Assembly (NCBI RefSeq): GCF_022347685.1
Contig: NZ_JAKRGF010000003.1
Location: forward strand, 248,001-312,000
Direction: 5' to 3'
Origin: Thalassobius sp. Cn5-15
GTDB taxonomy: Bacteria > Pseudomonadota > Alphaproteobacteria > Rhodobacterales > Rhodobacteraceae
Length of the DNA stretch: 64,000 nt
Each line of letters starts with the position of its first letter. Within the stretch, counting starts at the first letter, position 1. The notes below the pieces were generated by a model, which was given only the letters and a program-made list of their open reading frames with translations, was not told where the DNA came from and searched no databases. This document shows positions 33,695 to 41,875 of the stretch, in pieces. Both the position numbers and the translations under genes were made by a program.

Positions 33695-35002
33695 TCACTC
33701 AGCCGCCGTCACATTCGACGGATTGTTGGGGTGCTGGGTCCAGTTGCCGTATTCATCAGGCACCGTTTCACCGGTGCGCTCGTCCAGTTCGCCGGCAGCG
33801 ACCTGTTCCATGGTGATGCAATTTTCAATCGGGCAGACGTTAACGCAGAGGTTACAAGCCACGCATTCGTCGTCTTTGACGGTAAATGTGCGGTCCTCTG
33901 ACATATCAATCGCTTGATGGCTGGTGTCCTCACACGCCGCATAGCAACGGCCGCATTTGATGCAGGCGTCTTGGTCGATTTTGGCCTTGGTCACATAGTT
34001 CAGGTTCAGGTACTGCCAGTCGGTCACATTCGGCACCGCACGGCCCACCAACTCACTGGTGGCGGTCATACCTTTGCGATCCATATAATCGCTGAGGCCC
34101 GAAATCATTTCCTGCACGACTTTAAAACCGTAGGTCATCGCAGCCGTACAGACCTGCACGTTGCCTGCGCCCAGCGCCATGAACTCTGCCGCATCACGCC
34201 ATGTGGTCACACCACCAATGCCAGAGATAGGCAACTTCGCGGTTTCGGGGCTGCGGGCAATCTCCGCCACCATGTTCAAAGCAATGGGTTTCACCGCTGG
34301 GCCGCAATAACCGCCGTGGGTGCCTTTGCCATCAATGGTAGGTTCGGGCGCAAAATCATCCAAATCGACTGAGGTGATAGAGTTGATCGTGTTGATCAGA
34401 CTGACTGCATCCGCACCACCACGCAGTGCGGCCTCTGCCGGTTTGCGCACATCGGTGATGTTAGGCGTCAGCTTAACGATGCAAGGCATCGATGAATGGT
34501 GCTTTACCCAAGATGTCACCATCTCGATATATTCCGGCACCTGCCCCACGGCCGATCCCATGCCCCGTTCCGCCATCCCGTGAGGACAGCCGAAATTCAG
34601 CTCCACCCCGTCAGCACCGGTATCTTCAATACGGTGCAGGATGTCCTTCCAGCTTTCCTCATCACAGGGCACCATGAGAGAGATAATGACCGCGCGATCA
34701 GGGTAATCACGCTTTACCGACTTAATCTCGCGCAGATTGGTTTCCAGCGGACGGTCGGTAATCAGCTCAATATTATTGAGACCCAGAAGGCGACGGTCCG
34801 CGCCCCAGATCGCGCCGTATCGCGGGCCGTTGACGTTGACCACGGGCGGGCCTTCGGCACCAAGGGTCTTCCAGACCACACCACCCCAGCCAGCCTCAAA
34901 GGCACGGCGGACGTTGTATTCCTTGTCAGTCGGTGGCGCAGAAGCCAGCCAGAACGGGTTGGGGGATTTGATCCCGATGAATTCACTGGTGAGATCGGCC
35001 AT
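33695..35002 (-). CDS. preA: NAD-dependent dihydropyrimidine dehydrogenase subunit PreA
   Basis: A 435-residue catalytic subunit. Residues 1-~310 are a dihydroorotate dehydrogenase-like FMN barrel (GIKSPNPFWLASAPPTDKEY, VELNFGCPHGMAERGMG and the active-site Cys in this block, GIGGVTTWRDAAEFMALGA). The C-terminus carries two 4Fe-4S sites, CIKCGRCYAAC and CVACNLCVNVCP. With PreT it reduces uracil and thymine to the 5,6-dihydro forms using NADH. AAGGAG precedes ATG 35002. It lies 20 bases after preT in one operon; its products feed HydA and the amidohydrolase at 30707-31957. Confidence 0.96.
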   Translation of the reverse strand: MADLTSEFIGIKSPNPFWLASAPPTDKEYNVRRAFEAGWGGVVWKTLGAEGPPVVNVNGPRYGAIWGADRRLLGLNNIELITDRPLETNLREIKSVKRDYPDRAVIISLMVPCDEESWKDILHRIEDTGADGVELNFGCPHGMAERGMGSAVGQVPEYIEMVTSWVKHHSSMPCIVKLTPNITDVRKPAEAALRGGADAVSLINTINSITSVDLDDFAPEPTIDGKGTHGGYCGPAVKPIALNMVAEIARSPETAKLPISGIGGVTTWRDAAEFMALGAGNVQVCTAAMTYGFKVVQEMISGLSDYMDRKGMTATSELVGRAVPNVTDWQYLNLNYVTKAKIDQDACIKCGRCYAACEDTSHQAIDMSEDRTFTVKDDECVACNLCVNVCPIENCITMEQVAAGELDERTGETVPDEYGNWTQHPNNPSNVTAAE

Positions 35003-35022
35003 TGTGCTATCTCCTTCCTCGG

Positions 35023-36345
35023 TTACGCCGACAGGGCGGCGTGAATGTCTTCAGCTGCATCGCGGCCTTCGGCCACGGCGGTCACCGTCAGGTCATCCCC
35101 GCCCGAGGCACAATCACCCCCGGCCCAGACACCTTTCAGGCTGGTACGTCCGCCGTCGGTGACAGTGATCTTACCGCGGTCGACTGCGGGCAGATCATCG
35201 CCGCCAAGCTGCTGACCGATGGCCTTGAACACCTGATCAGCGGCAAGACGCACAGTTTCACCTGTGGGCTGCAGGTTATCGTCGGTGTAATCAAATTCGA
35301 TCTCTTGCACCGCGCCATTGCCAATCACCGTTTTGGGTGAGGCATTGGTGATGATGCGCACACCTTTGGTCGCCGCCAGTTCTTGTTCAAAGGCAGAGGC
35401 GTTCATGCGATCCTTGCCGCGGCGGTAAACCAGACTGACGTTCAACGCGCCCAGCAGTTTCGCCTGCACAGCCGCATCTACAGCGGTCATGCCGCCGCCG
35501 ATCACCACCACGTCGCGACCAATGGCGACCCCCGCCAGATCCTCCGCCTGACGCAGTTCAGCGATGAAATCGACCGCGTCAAGCACGCCATTCTTGTCCT
35601 CACCGTCAACGCCCAGTGCGTTCACACCCGCCAGACCGATGCCGAGAAACACAGCGTCATGATCCGCCTTCAACCGATCCAGCGACAGGCCAGCGCCCAG
35701 CCCCTTGCCGTGCTGCACGGTGATACCACCGATCTGCATCAGCCAGGCGACCTCTTTTTCCGCAAATCCATCGACAGATTTATAGGCGGCAATACCAAAT
35801 TCGTTCAGCCCACCTGCCTTAGCACGGGCGTCGTAGATGGTGACATCATGCCCCTTCATCGCCAGACGGTGGGCACAGGACAGACCGGCAGGTCCGGCAC
35901 CAACAACGGCAATATGCTTGTCGGTAGCAGCCGCACGGGTGAAGGGATGCACACCTGCCGCCATCAACGTATCGGTGGCGTAGCGCTGCAGGTTGCCAAT
36001 CTCCACCGGCTTTCCTTCGGCAGTTTCGCGAACACAGGCCTGTTCACACAGCGTTTCGGTCGGGCACACACGGGCGCACATGCCGCCCAGAATATTCTGC
36101 TCCAAAATCGTCTTCGCCGCTGCTTCGGGCGTGCCGGTAGCAATCTGTCGGATGAACAGAGGAATATCGATGTCGGTCGGACAGGCCGTCATGCACGGCG
36201 CGTCGTGGCAGAAATAGCAACGATCCGCAGCGACCAGCGCTTCGTGATCGTCAAGAGGGGGATGAAGATCGGAAAAATTGTCCGCCAGATCCCCCGAAGG
36301 AAGCCGCCCTGCAACAATGCCTGGCGTCAGCGCGTTCGAAGTCAT
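35023..36345 (-). CDS. preT: dihydropyrimidine dehydrogenase subunit PreT
   Basis: A 440-residue electron-transfer subunit resembling the small subunit of glutamate synthase. N-terminal 4Fe-4S cysteines (CYFCHDAPCMTACPT, then CARVCPTETLCEQACVR), FAD motif VVGAGPAGLSCAHRLA, NAD(P)H motif VVIGGGMTAVDAAVQAK, and a final GDCASGGDDLTVTAVAEGR. It passes NADH electrons to PreA. Start ATG 36345 follows GGAGG at 6 bases. First gene of preT-preA; a RutR-like palindrome lies ~70 bases upstream. The divergent neighbour is the reductive dehalogenase gene. Confidence 0.95.
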   Translation of the reverse strand: MTSNALTPGIVAGRLPSGDLADNFSDLHPPLDDHEALVAADRCYFCHDAPCMTACPTDIDIPLFIRQIATGTPEAAAKTILEQNILGGMCARVCPTETLCEQACVRETAEGKPVEIGNLQRYATDTLMAAGVHPFTRAAATDKHIAVVGAGPAGLSCAHRLAMKGHDVTIYDARAKAGGLNEFGIAAYKSVDGFAEKEVAWLMQIGGITVQHGKGLGAGLSLDRLKADHDAVFLGIGLAGVNALGVDGEDKNGVLDAVDFIAELRQAEDLAGVAIGRDVVVIGGGMTAVDAAVQAKLLGALNVSLVYRRGKDRMNASAFEQELAATKGVRIITNASPKTVIGNGAVQEIEFDYTDDNLQPTGETVRLAADQVFKAIGQQLGGDDLPAVDRGKITVTDGGRTSLKGVWAGGDCASGGDDLTVTAVAEGRDAAEDIHAALSA

Positions 36346-36409
36346 GTGTACCTCCACTGAGCTTGGTTTTGTCTTTATTTTTGCGACTCAGCTTGCACTG
36401 ATTTTGTTT

Positions 36410-36425
36410 TTTTCCAAATGGTAAA
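36410..36425. promoter_or_regulatory. RutR-type operator in the preT / reductive dehalogenase gap
   Basis: TTTTCCA (36410-36416), AA, TGGTAAA (36419-36425). It differs from the palindrome at 32086-32101 by one outer base in the left arm. It lies 65 bases from the preT ATG and 217 bases from the dehalogenase ATG, so it may control preTA and possibly both directions. The rest of this 296-base gap holds the palindrome at 36498 and no gene. Confidence 0.65.
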
Positions 36426-36497
36426 ATTTAGGCATTTTGGAAAGTTAAATAATTCCAAAGCATTGCTGACCCTCAGTATTGCCCAGATGCGGCCCAC

Positions 36498-36521
36498 TAT
36501 CCTCACTGATGAGGATATAAT
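36498..36521 (+). promoter_or_regulatory. palindrome overlapping a -10 box upstream of the dehalogenase gene
   Basis: TATCCTCA (36498-36505), CTGA, TGAGGATA (36510-36517) is a perfect 8-4-8 palindrome whose right edge runs into TATAAT (36516-36521), a consensus -10. No good -35 lies 17 bp upstream, as expected for an activator-dependent or tightly repressed promoter. The -10 is 121 bases before the dehalogenase ATG. Confidence 0.5.
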
Positions 36522-36641
36522 CACTCCAACACAGGAGGTAGTGCCTGTGCCAGACAGCCGGTCTTGCGCCCCAGATAGCCCACTATCATGCAGGGCACGC
36601 GGGGCCAAGGCCACGCCATTTGACCCCGAAGGAGACACGCG

Positions 36642-39600
36642 ATGGGACTGCCCTTTTTCTCTGGCAAGGATCGTCCGGTTCACCTTGGTCCCTACCCTTT
36701 GGAACGGTTGCGCCGGGTCGATACCGCCGACCTGTCGAAAGTGCCCGCGTGGCAACCGGTCAGCTTTCGCCGTCCGGACGCTCCAGAAAGCATCGTCAAT
36801 GCGATGGGCGAATATCAGGCGATGCTGGATGCGATCCGCGACGGTGGGGTGAACCGCCTGCAATCAGACATTCCCAGTAATCCGCAGGATCGCGCCAACC
36901 ACCTAAAGGCCTTTGGCTATTTCAACGACGCCAGCATGGTCGGCATCTGCCGCCTGCCAGACAGCGCCCGTCTGCCTGCCCCTGTGCTGAACCCCGATAT
37001 CGCCCGTCTGGCCGAGGCGCTGCAAACCCGCCAGACCAAAACGCTGGCCTCTGGCATCGACATGATCATGGCCGAGCTGAAAGAGGCGATGGCAGCCCCA
37101 CCGTCATCGATCCGCGATCACGAATATGCGCTGGTCTTTCTCTACGAATCCCCCCGCGATCCTGAAGGGGACGAGGCAGGCACCGACTGGATACAAGATG
37201 CACAGGCTCAACGCGCCTGCCTACGCGCCAATGAAACGGCGGCGGTTCTGGCGAACTACATCCGCCTGCTGGGATGGGGGGCCAAGGCGCATTCAGGTGG
37301 ATCATCTGACGTGGATCTGAACCGCCTGGCCGTCGCCGCCGGTCTGGCTACGGTGGAAAATGGCCAGTTGGTCGCACCTTGGCTTGGGGGGCGGTTTGGT
37401 CTGGCCGCTGTGACCTGCACATTGCCTGTCGCCACCGATCAGCCACTTGCCCCGATGGTGCAGCAGCCGTGGCGTGCTACATCCGGGCCTGCGTGGGTGC
37501 TGGGACTTGGCAGCGAAAAGTCAGCACTGAACCGCGACCTCTTTGCCAAGCGGCGCTTTGCCGATGGCGGCCATCCGTTTGAACGACTGAAACGAGTGGA
37601 GGCCCCCACCACCTATATTGACGAACCCAACGTAGCCCGCGTGCCCAAACGTACCGATATGTTCGCCCGCGCCCTGTTTGGCGACATGGGGAAACACGTG
37701 CAGGAGGCGACAAAAAACGGCCACTACGTGCGCAAATCCGCACCCAGCTTTGCCCAGCGCCGCGCCCTTGGTGCCTTTGTTGTGATCCAGAACGGTGACC
37801 CGAATCCAGAGGGACCGCGCCCCGCGGATGCAGAACGCAACGCCTTGAATATCAAGGCAACCAGCTACTTCCTTGGCGCGGATGCTGTGGGCCTTAGCCG
37901 GTGTCCGGATTTTGCGTGGTACAGCCATGACGCTGCGGGCGAAGAAATCACGCCGCGCCACGGTAACGCCATTTCGATGATCATTGATCAAGGCCGCGAA
38001 ACGATGGAGGGGTCGTCAGGCGACGACTGGATCGCAGTGGCGCAGTCAATGCGCGCCTACCTGCGGTTTTCGCTCTTGGGCGGGGTCATTGCGCAGCAGA
38101 TCCGCAACCTTGGCTATTCGGCCAAGGCGCACACGGTGATGGATGGTGAGGTGTTGCAGCCGCCCTTGTTGTTGCTAAGCGGTCTGGGCGAGGTCAGTCG
38201 CATTGGTGAGGTGATCCTGAACCCCTACCTTGGCCCCCGCCTGAAATCCGGCGTGGTGACCACCGACATGCCGGTGGCACATGACAAGCCAATTGATTTT
38301 GGCCTGCAGAAATTCTGCGAGAGCTGCAACAAATGCGCCCGGGAATGCCCGTCCGGCGCGATCACTGCTGGCCCCAAGCTGATGTTTAACGGCTATGAGA
38401 TCTGGAAATCCGACAGCCAGAAATGCGCCACCTACCGGATCACCACACCGGGCGGCGCGATGTGTGGGCGGTGTATGAAAACCTGCCCATGGAACCTAGA
38501 GGGTCTATTTTCAGAGGCGCCGTTCCGTTGGGCCGCCTCAAACATTCCCGCCGCCGCGCCGGTGTTGGCAAAGCTGGATGACCGTCTTGGCAACGGTGGG
38601 CTGAATGATGTGAAAAAATGGTGGTGGGACATCGAGCTGTCAGATGATGGTGCCTACTATCCCAGCAAACACCCGCTGAACCGTCGTGATCTGCAGATCG
38701 ATCTTGACCTGCGTTATGAGGATCAGACATTGGCGGTCTATCCCGCCCATTTAGCCCCGCCGCCGTGGCCCTATCCCTTCCCTATGGATCGCGAGGCAGG
38801 GATTGCCGCCTATCAGGCGATGATCCCGGCGCAGGAATATCGTCAGCGATTGGCAGCGGGCGACCTCACCATGCTGCACCGCTATCAGGTGGACACTGCC
38901 GACGCGCCGGTGATCCGTGTCGCGGTCAGCAAGGTCGAAGCGATGACCGCCGACGTAACCAAGTATGAATTCACCACCCTAGACGGCGCGCCGCTGCCAA
39001 ATTGGACCGCTGGCGCCCATCTGGACGTGTTGGTCGCGCCAGAGTTCCTGCGCCAGTATTCCATGTCCGGCGATCCGTCGATCACTGCCAGCTATCAGAT
39101 TGGCGTCCTGCGCGAGGATGAGGGGCGCGGCGGCTCTGCCCTGCTGCACCGGATCTTTGAGGAAGGGCGCAAGGTCTTTATCTCAAAACCCATCAATCAC
39201 TTCCCACTGGTGGAGGCGGCGACCAAAACCTTCCTCATGGGCGGCGGCATCGGTATCACCCCGATGATCGCCTTTGCCCATCGCCTGCACGCCTTGGGCA
39301 GTGATTTTGCCCTGCACTATTCCTGTTCCAACCGCGATAGCGCCGGTTATCTGGACGATCTTGCGATGATGCCTTGGGCAGACAAAGTGCATTATCATTT
39401 TACTGATGAGGGCACACGTGCCGATCTGGACGCGATTCTCGCAGGCTACAGTGACGGCTGGCATGTCTACACCTGCGGGCCAGATCGCTATATGGCAGGC
39501 GTAATGGAGGCGGCAGAACGTCAGGGTTTCCCTGAAGACACCCGCCATCTGGAATATTTCAACGTCCCTGATCAGCCAGACTATGAAAATCACTCTTTCA

Positions 39601-39854
39601 CCCTGAAACTGCGCGATGGGCGTCGTCTGGACGTACCAGCGGATAAAACCGCCAGCGATATCTTGATTGCAAATGGCGTGCATGTGGACGTGAAATGTGC
39701 CGATGGCATCTGCGGCGTGTGTAAATGCGGGTTGCTTGCAGGTGAGGTTGAACACCGCGATTTCGTTCTGTCCAACGCCCAACGCGAAAACAGCATCATC
39801 CTGTGTCAGTCACGCGCGGCAGAAGCGGGAGGTGAGGTTATGATTGATTTGTGA
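36642..39854 (+). CDS. rdhA: self-sufficient cytoplasmic reductive dehalogenase with fused PDR-type reductase
   Basis: A 1070-residue fusion. Residues 1-~620 form the cobalamin-type dehalogenase seen in aerobes (NpRdhA/BhbA group): two similar halves (GWGAKAH at 211-217 and GYSAKAH at 491-497), of which the second is the likely B12 domain, with Y427 and K495 as candidate catalytic residues. Two 4Fe-4S sites follow: C559/C562/C565/C569 and C595/C608/C611/C615. The C-terminal third is a phthalate dioxygenase reductase-like unit: RQYS at 804-807, GGGIGITP at 867-874, CGPDRY at 945-950, and a plant-type 2Fe-2S domain C1019/C1024/C1027/C1055. NAD(P)H electrons would thus run FMN, 2Fe-2S, 4Fe-4S, cobalt. 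There is no Tat signal and no rdhB. GAAGGAG precedes ATG 36642. The substrate is unknown; it sits next to preTA. Confidence 0.88.
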   Translation: MGLPFFSGKDRPVHLGPYPLERLRRVDTADLSKVPAWQPVSFRRPDAPESIVNAMGEYQAMLDAIRDGGVNRLQSDIPSNPQDRANHLKAFGYFNDASMVGICRLPDSARLPAPVLNPDIARLAEALQTRQTKTLASGIDMIMAELKEAMAAPPSSIRDHEYALVFLYESPRDPEGDEAGTDWIQDAQAQRACLRANETAAVLANYIRLLGWGAKAHSGGSSDVDLNRLAVAAGLATVENGQLVAPWLGGRFGLAAVTCTLPVATDQPLAPMVQQPWRATSGPAWVLGLGSEKSALNRDLFAKRRFADGGHPFERLKRVEAPTTYIDEPNVARVPKRTDMFARALFGDMGKHVQEATKNGHYVRKSAPSFAQRRALGAFVVIQNGDPNPEGPRPADAERNALNIKATSYFLGADAVGLSRCPDFAWYSHDAAGEEITPRHGNAISMIIDQGRETMEGSSGDDWIAVAQSMRAYLRFSLLGGVIAQQIRNLGYSAKAHTVMDGEVLQPPLLLLSGLGEVSRIGEVILNPYLGPRLKSGVVTTDMPVAHDKPIDFGLQKFCESCNKCARECPSGAITAGPKLMFNGYEIWKSDSQKCATYRITTPGGAMCGRCMKTCPWNLEGLFSEAPFRWAASNIPAAAPVLAKLDDRLGNGGLNDVKKWWWDIELSDDGAYYPSKHPLNRRDLQIDLDLRYEDQTLAVYPAHLAPPPWPYPFPMDREAGIAAYQAMIPAQEYRQRLAAGDLTMLHRYQVDTADAPVIRVAVSKVEAMTADVTKYEFTTLDGAPLPNWTAGAHLDVLVAPEFLRQYSMSGDPSITASYQIGVLREDEGRGGSALLHRIFEEGRKVFISKPINHFPLVEAATKTFLMGGGIGITPMIAFAHRLHALGSDFALHYSCSNRDSAGYLDDLAMMPWADKVHYHFTDEGTRADLDAILAGYSDGWHVYTCGPDRYMAGVMEAAERQGFPEDTRHLEYFNVPDQPDYENHSFTLKLRDGRRLDVPADKTASDILIANGVHVDVKCADGICGVCKCGLLAGEVEHRDFVLSNAQRENSIILCQSRAAEAGGEVMIDL

Positions 39855-39918
39855 CGTGTTGCACATGCCACAGAACGCAGGGTCAAATCCGAACGGACAG
39901 ATTCTGCAATTGCAATAT

Positions 39919-39941
39919 GAAATGCTGCACCGTAGCATTTC
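39919..39941. promoter_or_regulatory. probable operator of the downstream TetR regulator
   Basis: GAAATGCT (39919-39926), 7 bases, AGCATTTC (39934-39941): a perfect 8-bp inverted repeat ending 3 bases before the TetR ATG. Binding there would block its own translation start region or promoter. A further palindrome TGCAATTGCA lies at 39905-39914. Confidence 0.5.
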
Positions 39942-39944
39942 GGT

Positions 39945-40490
39945 ATGACCAGCAAAACACGCCTTTCCAAAGCTGACTGGTTGCACGCCGGTTTTTCCGC
40001 CCTCGCTGAGGGCGGCCCCAACGCATTGAAGGCGGAGCCGCTGGCCCGACGGTTGGCGACTTCCAAGGGATCATTTTACTGGCACTTTGCCGATGTCGCT
40101 GCCTTTCAGACAGCCATGCTAGATGTGTGGGAAGCTGAGGCTCTGACGGCCCTGACCACGGTGATTGAGGAAGAGGCAAACGCAGGCGCCCGCCTGCGCC
40201 GTCTGGCAGAAGACATCACCGATTACAGCAGCTCTGTCACCGCAGACACGAACCCTGAACAACTGATCCGTGCCTGGGCGAAGGACGCGCCGATGGTCGC
40301 CGCACGGCTGGCCAAAGTGGATGAGCTACGGCTGGATCTGTTAAACGGACTGCTAAAGGAAAGCGGGATTTCCAATCCCGATTGGGGGCGTTTGATCCTG
40401 GCCTCCTCCATCGGGTTAAAGGATCTGCCACAGACGGCGGGCGGCGCATCGATGGGATCGCTGATTGATCTGGTGATGTCCCTGCGCTAA
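39945..40490 (+). CDS. TetR family transcriptional regulator
   Basis: A 181-residue TetR protein. N-terminal HTH at ~5-50: LSKADWLHAGFSALAEGGPNAL, then EPLARRLATSKGSFYWHF. The C-terminal ligand domain is helical with no family I recognise. It starts 90 bases after the dehalogenase stop, in the same direction, with a palindrome overlapping its start region. That makes it a candidate regulator of the dehalogenase or of itself, but its palindrome does not occur upstream of the dehalogenase gene. It runs convergently to recO. Confidence 0.8.
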   Translation: MTSKTRLSKADWLHAGFSALAEGGPNALKAEPLARRLATSKGSFYWHFADVAAFQTAMLDVWEAEALTALTTVIEEEANAGARLRRLAEDITDYSSSVTADTNPEQLIRAWAKDAPMVAARLAKVDELRLDLLNGLLKESGISNPDWGRLILASSIGLKDLPQTAGGASMGSLIDLVMSLR

Positions 40491-40505
40491 GGCACCGACC
40501 CGCCC

Positions 40506-41225
40506 CTATCTCAACAACCGATCAATAAACCGCTGACGCGCCTCTGGCAGTGGACGACCGCGGGTGCCTGAGGCCAGTGATTTTTGCAGGAAATGCCCTG
40601 TCGTGCGAAGGCCCAAAGCCACTTCGCGTGGGTCTGGGTCCAACCCACCTTTGAGCGCAAAAGGCAAAGGCAGCAACCGATCCGCCCATTCGCCCGCCGC
40701 CTCACGCGATACTGCGCGACCCGTTTTTGGCGACACATAGGCCAGCTCCTGCGTCTTGCCCGTCACCGCACATTGACTAAGGTCGAGGCCATAGCCCAAC
40801 TCTTCCAGCAACGCCTCTTCCCAGCGTAGGTACGCCAGCGGCCACAAATCGTGTTCGTCCAGAATATCAAACAGCGCCTTGGTGCGTTCATAGAATTCGG
40901 GATGTGCCTCCCGCTCTGGCAGGCAATGAACCAGCAGCGCACAGACCGCGTTCAGCCCCGCCAACGCCTGACGGTCCTGCATCACCATCGCCGCGCGGCT
41001 GCGCAGGGGCTCCACAGTGTAGCTACCGATGTGATCCTCTAACCGTGCCCGCCATTGCACATCCAGCTGCGCGCCGGGTTGCAGATGCGGTGCAATCTTG
41101 CGGCTGGTTGCGCCGCGCATGATACCGGCATGGATGCCGCGGGTGAGCGTAAAAACCTCTAATATCGCAGAGGTTTCGCCGTGCTTGCGCACTGCCAGCA
41201 ATATGCCCTGATCACGCCATTCCAT
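40506..41225 (-). CDS. recO: DNA repair protein RecO
   Basis: A 239-residue RecO, which loads RecA on single-strand gaps together with RecR. N-terminal OB fold: [25 protein letters not shown], then [15 protein letters not shown]; the middle has the helical [25 protein letters not shown] segment, and the C-terminal half contains the [22 protein letters not shown] block where many homologues hold a zinc site (only one Cys is seen here). Normal length. It is the last gene of the long leftward run rnc-era-recO, a common alphaproteobacterial order. Confidence 0.92.
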   Translation of the reverse strand: MEWRDQGILLAVRKHGETSAILEVFTLTRGIHAGIMRGATSRKIAPHLQPGAQLDVQWRARLEDHIGSYTVEPLRSRAAMVMQDRQALAGLNAVCALLVHCLPEREAHPEFYERTKALFDILDEHDLWPLAYLRWEEALLEELGYGLDLSQCAVTGKTQELAYVSPKTGRAVSREAAGEWADRLLPLPFALKGGLDPDPREVALGLRTTGHFLQKSLASGTRGRPLPEARQRFIDRLLR

Positions 41226-41279
41226 GCTGCACTGTTGTCCCTCTGTCCCCGTTCTGCAAGGTTTAGCTGGGCAAGCGGG

Positions 41280-41609
41280 TCAATCAGCCAGCCCCGGCTC
41301 ATCCAGCAGGTGCCGACCGGCGCGATCCTCTACCTCTACCACCCAGAGGTCAGGGTCAAAACCGCGCTGTTTGGTGATCGAGGCGTCTACCTCACGTTCT
41401 GCGCCTGCTGATAGTTCCATCCACAGCCGCTGGCCTGTCATCAGGTCAAACGAGCGCTGATAACACGCCGCCTGCCCATCCAGCGTATTCAGCTTCACCA
41501 ACACAGCGCCCGCGGTATCATCGCCATGCGCGACCACAAAGGCGGGGATGTCATAAAGGCGCAGGCGGGTCAGGTAGGCATCGACCCAGATACGGGCTGT
41601 CAGGCGCAT
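41280..41609 (-). CDS. DUF1491 family protein
   Basis: A 109-residue soluble protein. RLTARIWVDAYLTRL at the start, then HGDDTAGAVLVKLNTLDG and a final FDPDLWVVEVEDRAGRHLLDE give the DUF1491 pattern, a family largely confined to alphaproteobacteria and often placed beside recO and era. Function unknown. It lies 54 bases upstream of recO on the same strand, and may be co-transcribed. Confidence 0.85.
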   Translation of the reverse strand: MRLTARIWVDAYLTRLRLYDIPAFVVAHGDDTAGAVLVKLNTLDGQAACYQRSFDLMTGQRLWMELSAGAEREVDASITKQRGFDPDLWVVEVEDRAGRHLLDEPGLAD

Positions 41610-41683
41610 GAATTAAACTTCCTCGGGGCTGCGACGTACACCATAGCGATGTAACAAGTATAATCGCCAAGATTGAGGTGAGC

Positions 41684-41875
41684 ATGTCTAATAGTCAAAA
41701 ACGCACCATAATACCGCGTTTCCTGATCACAATCGGTGTGGCCTTTTTGGGGGCTGCGTTCGTGGAACTCCGCCTGATCCCCGCACCATTTCAGGCCACG
41801 TTAGGCGCCCTGCTGTGTTTCTTGGGCGCCTTTTGGTACCTACACGCGGTGGGACTATTTAAGCACCATCTTTGA
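41684..41875 (+). CDS. small putative membrane protein
   Basis: A 63-residue open frame with two hydrophobic stretches (IPRFLITIGVAFLGAAFVEL and FQATLGALLCFLGAFWYL) separated by a short RLIPAP turn, so it would be a two-helix membrane protein. GAGGTG lies 3 to 8 bases ahead of ATG 41684; a GTG at 41678 is an alternative start. The 3' end overlaps the era stop by 17 bases on the opposite strand. I recognise no family. The hydrophobic pattern and ribosome site favour a real gene, but codon evidence is limited by size. Confidence 0.45.
   Translation: MSNSQKRTIIPRFLITIGVAFLGAAFVELRLIPAPFQATLGALLCFLGAFWYLHAVGLFKHHL

Noticed and set aside
36522-36641. cobalamin riboswitch in the dehalogenase leader
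   Set aside because: The leader is ~110 bases and I found no B12-box (GCCACTG) or other conserved core, only a small GATAG/CTATC stem.
36545-36650. short leader peptide starting at GTG near 36548 ahead of the dehalogenase gene
   Set aside because: It runs straight into another frame of the main gene with no stop before the ATG and no attenuator-like structure.
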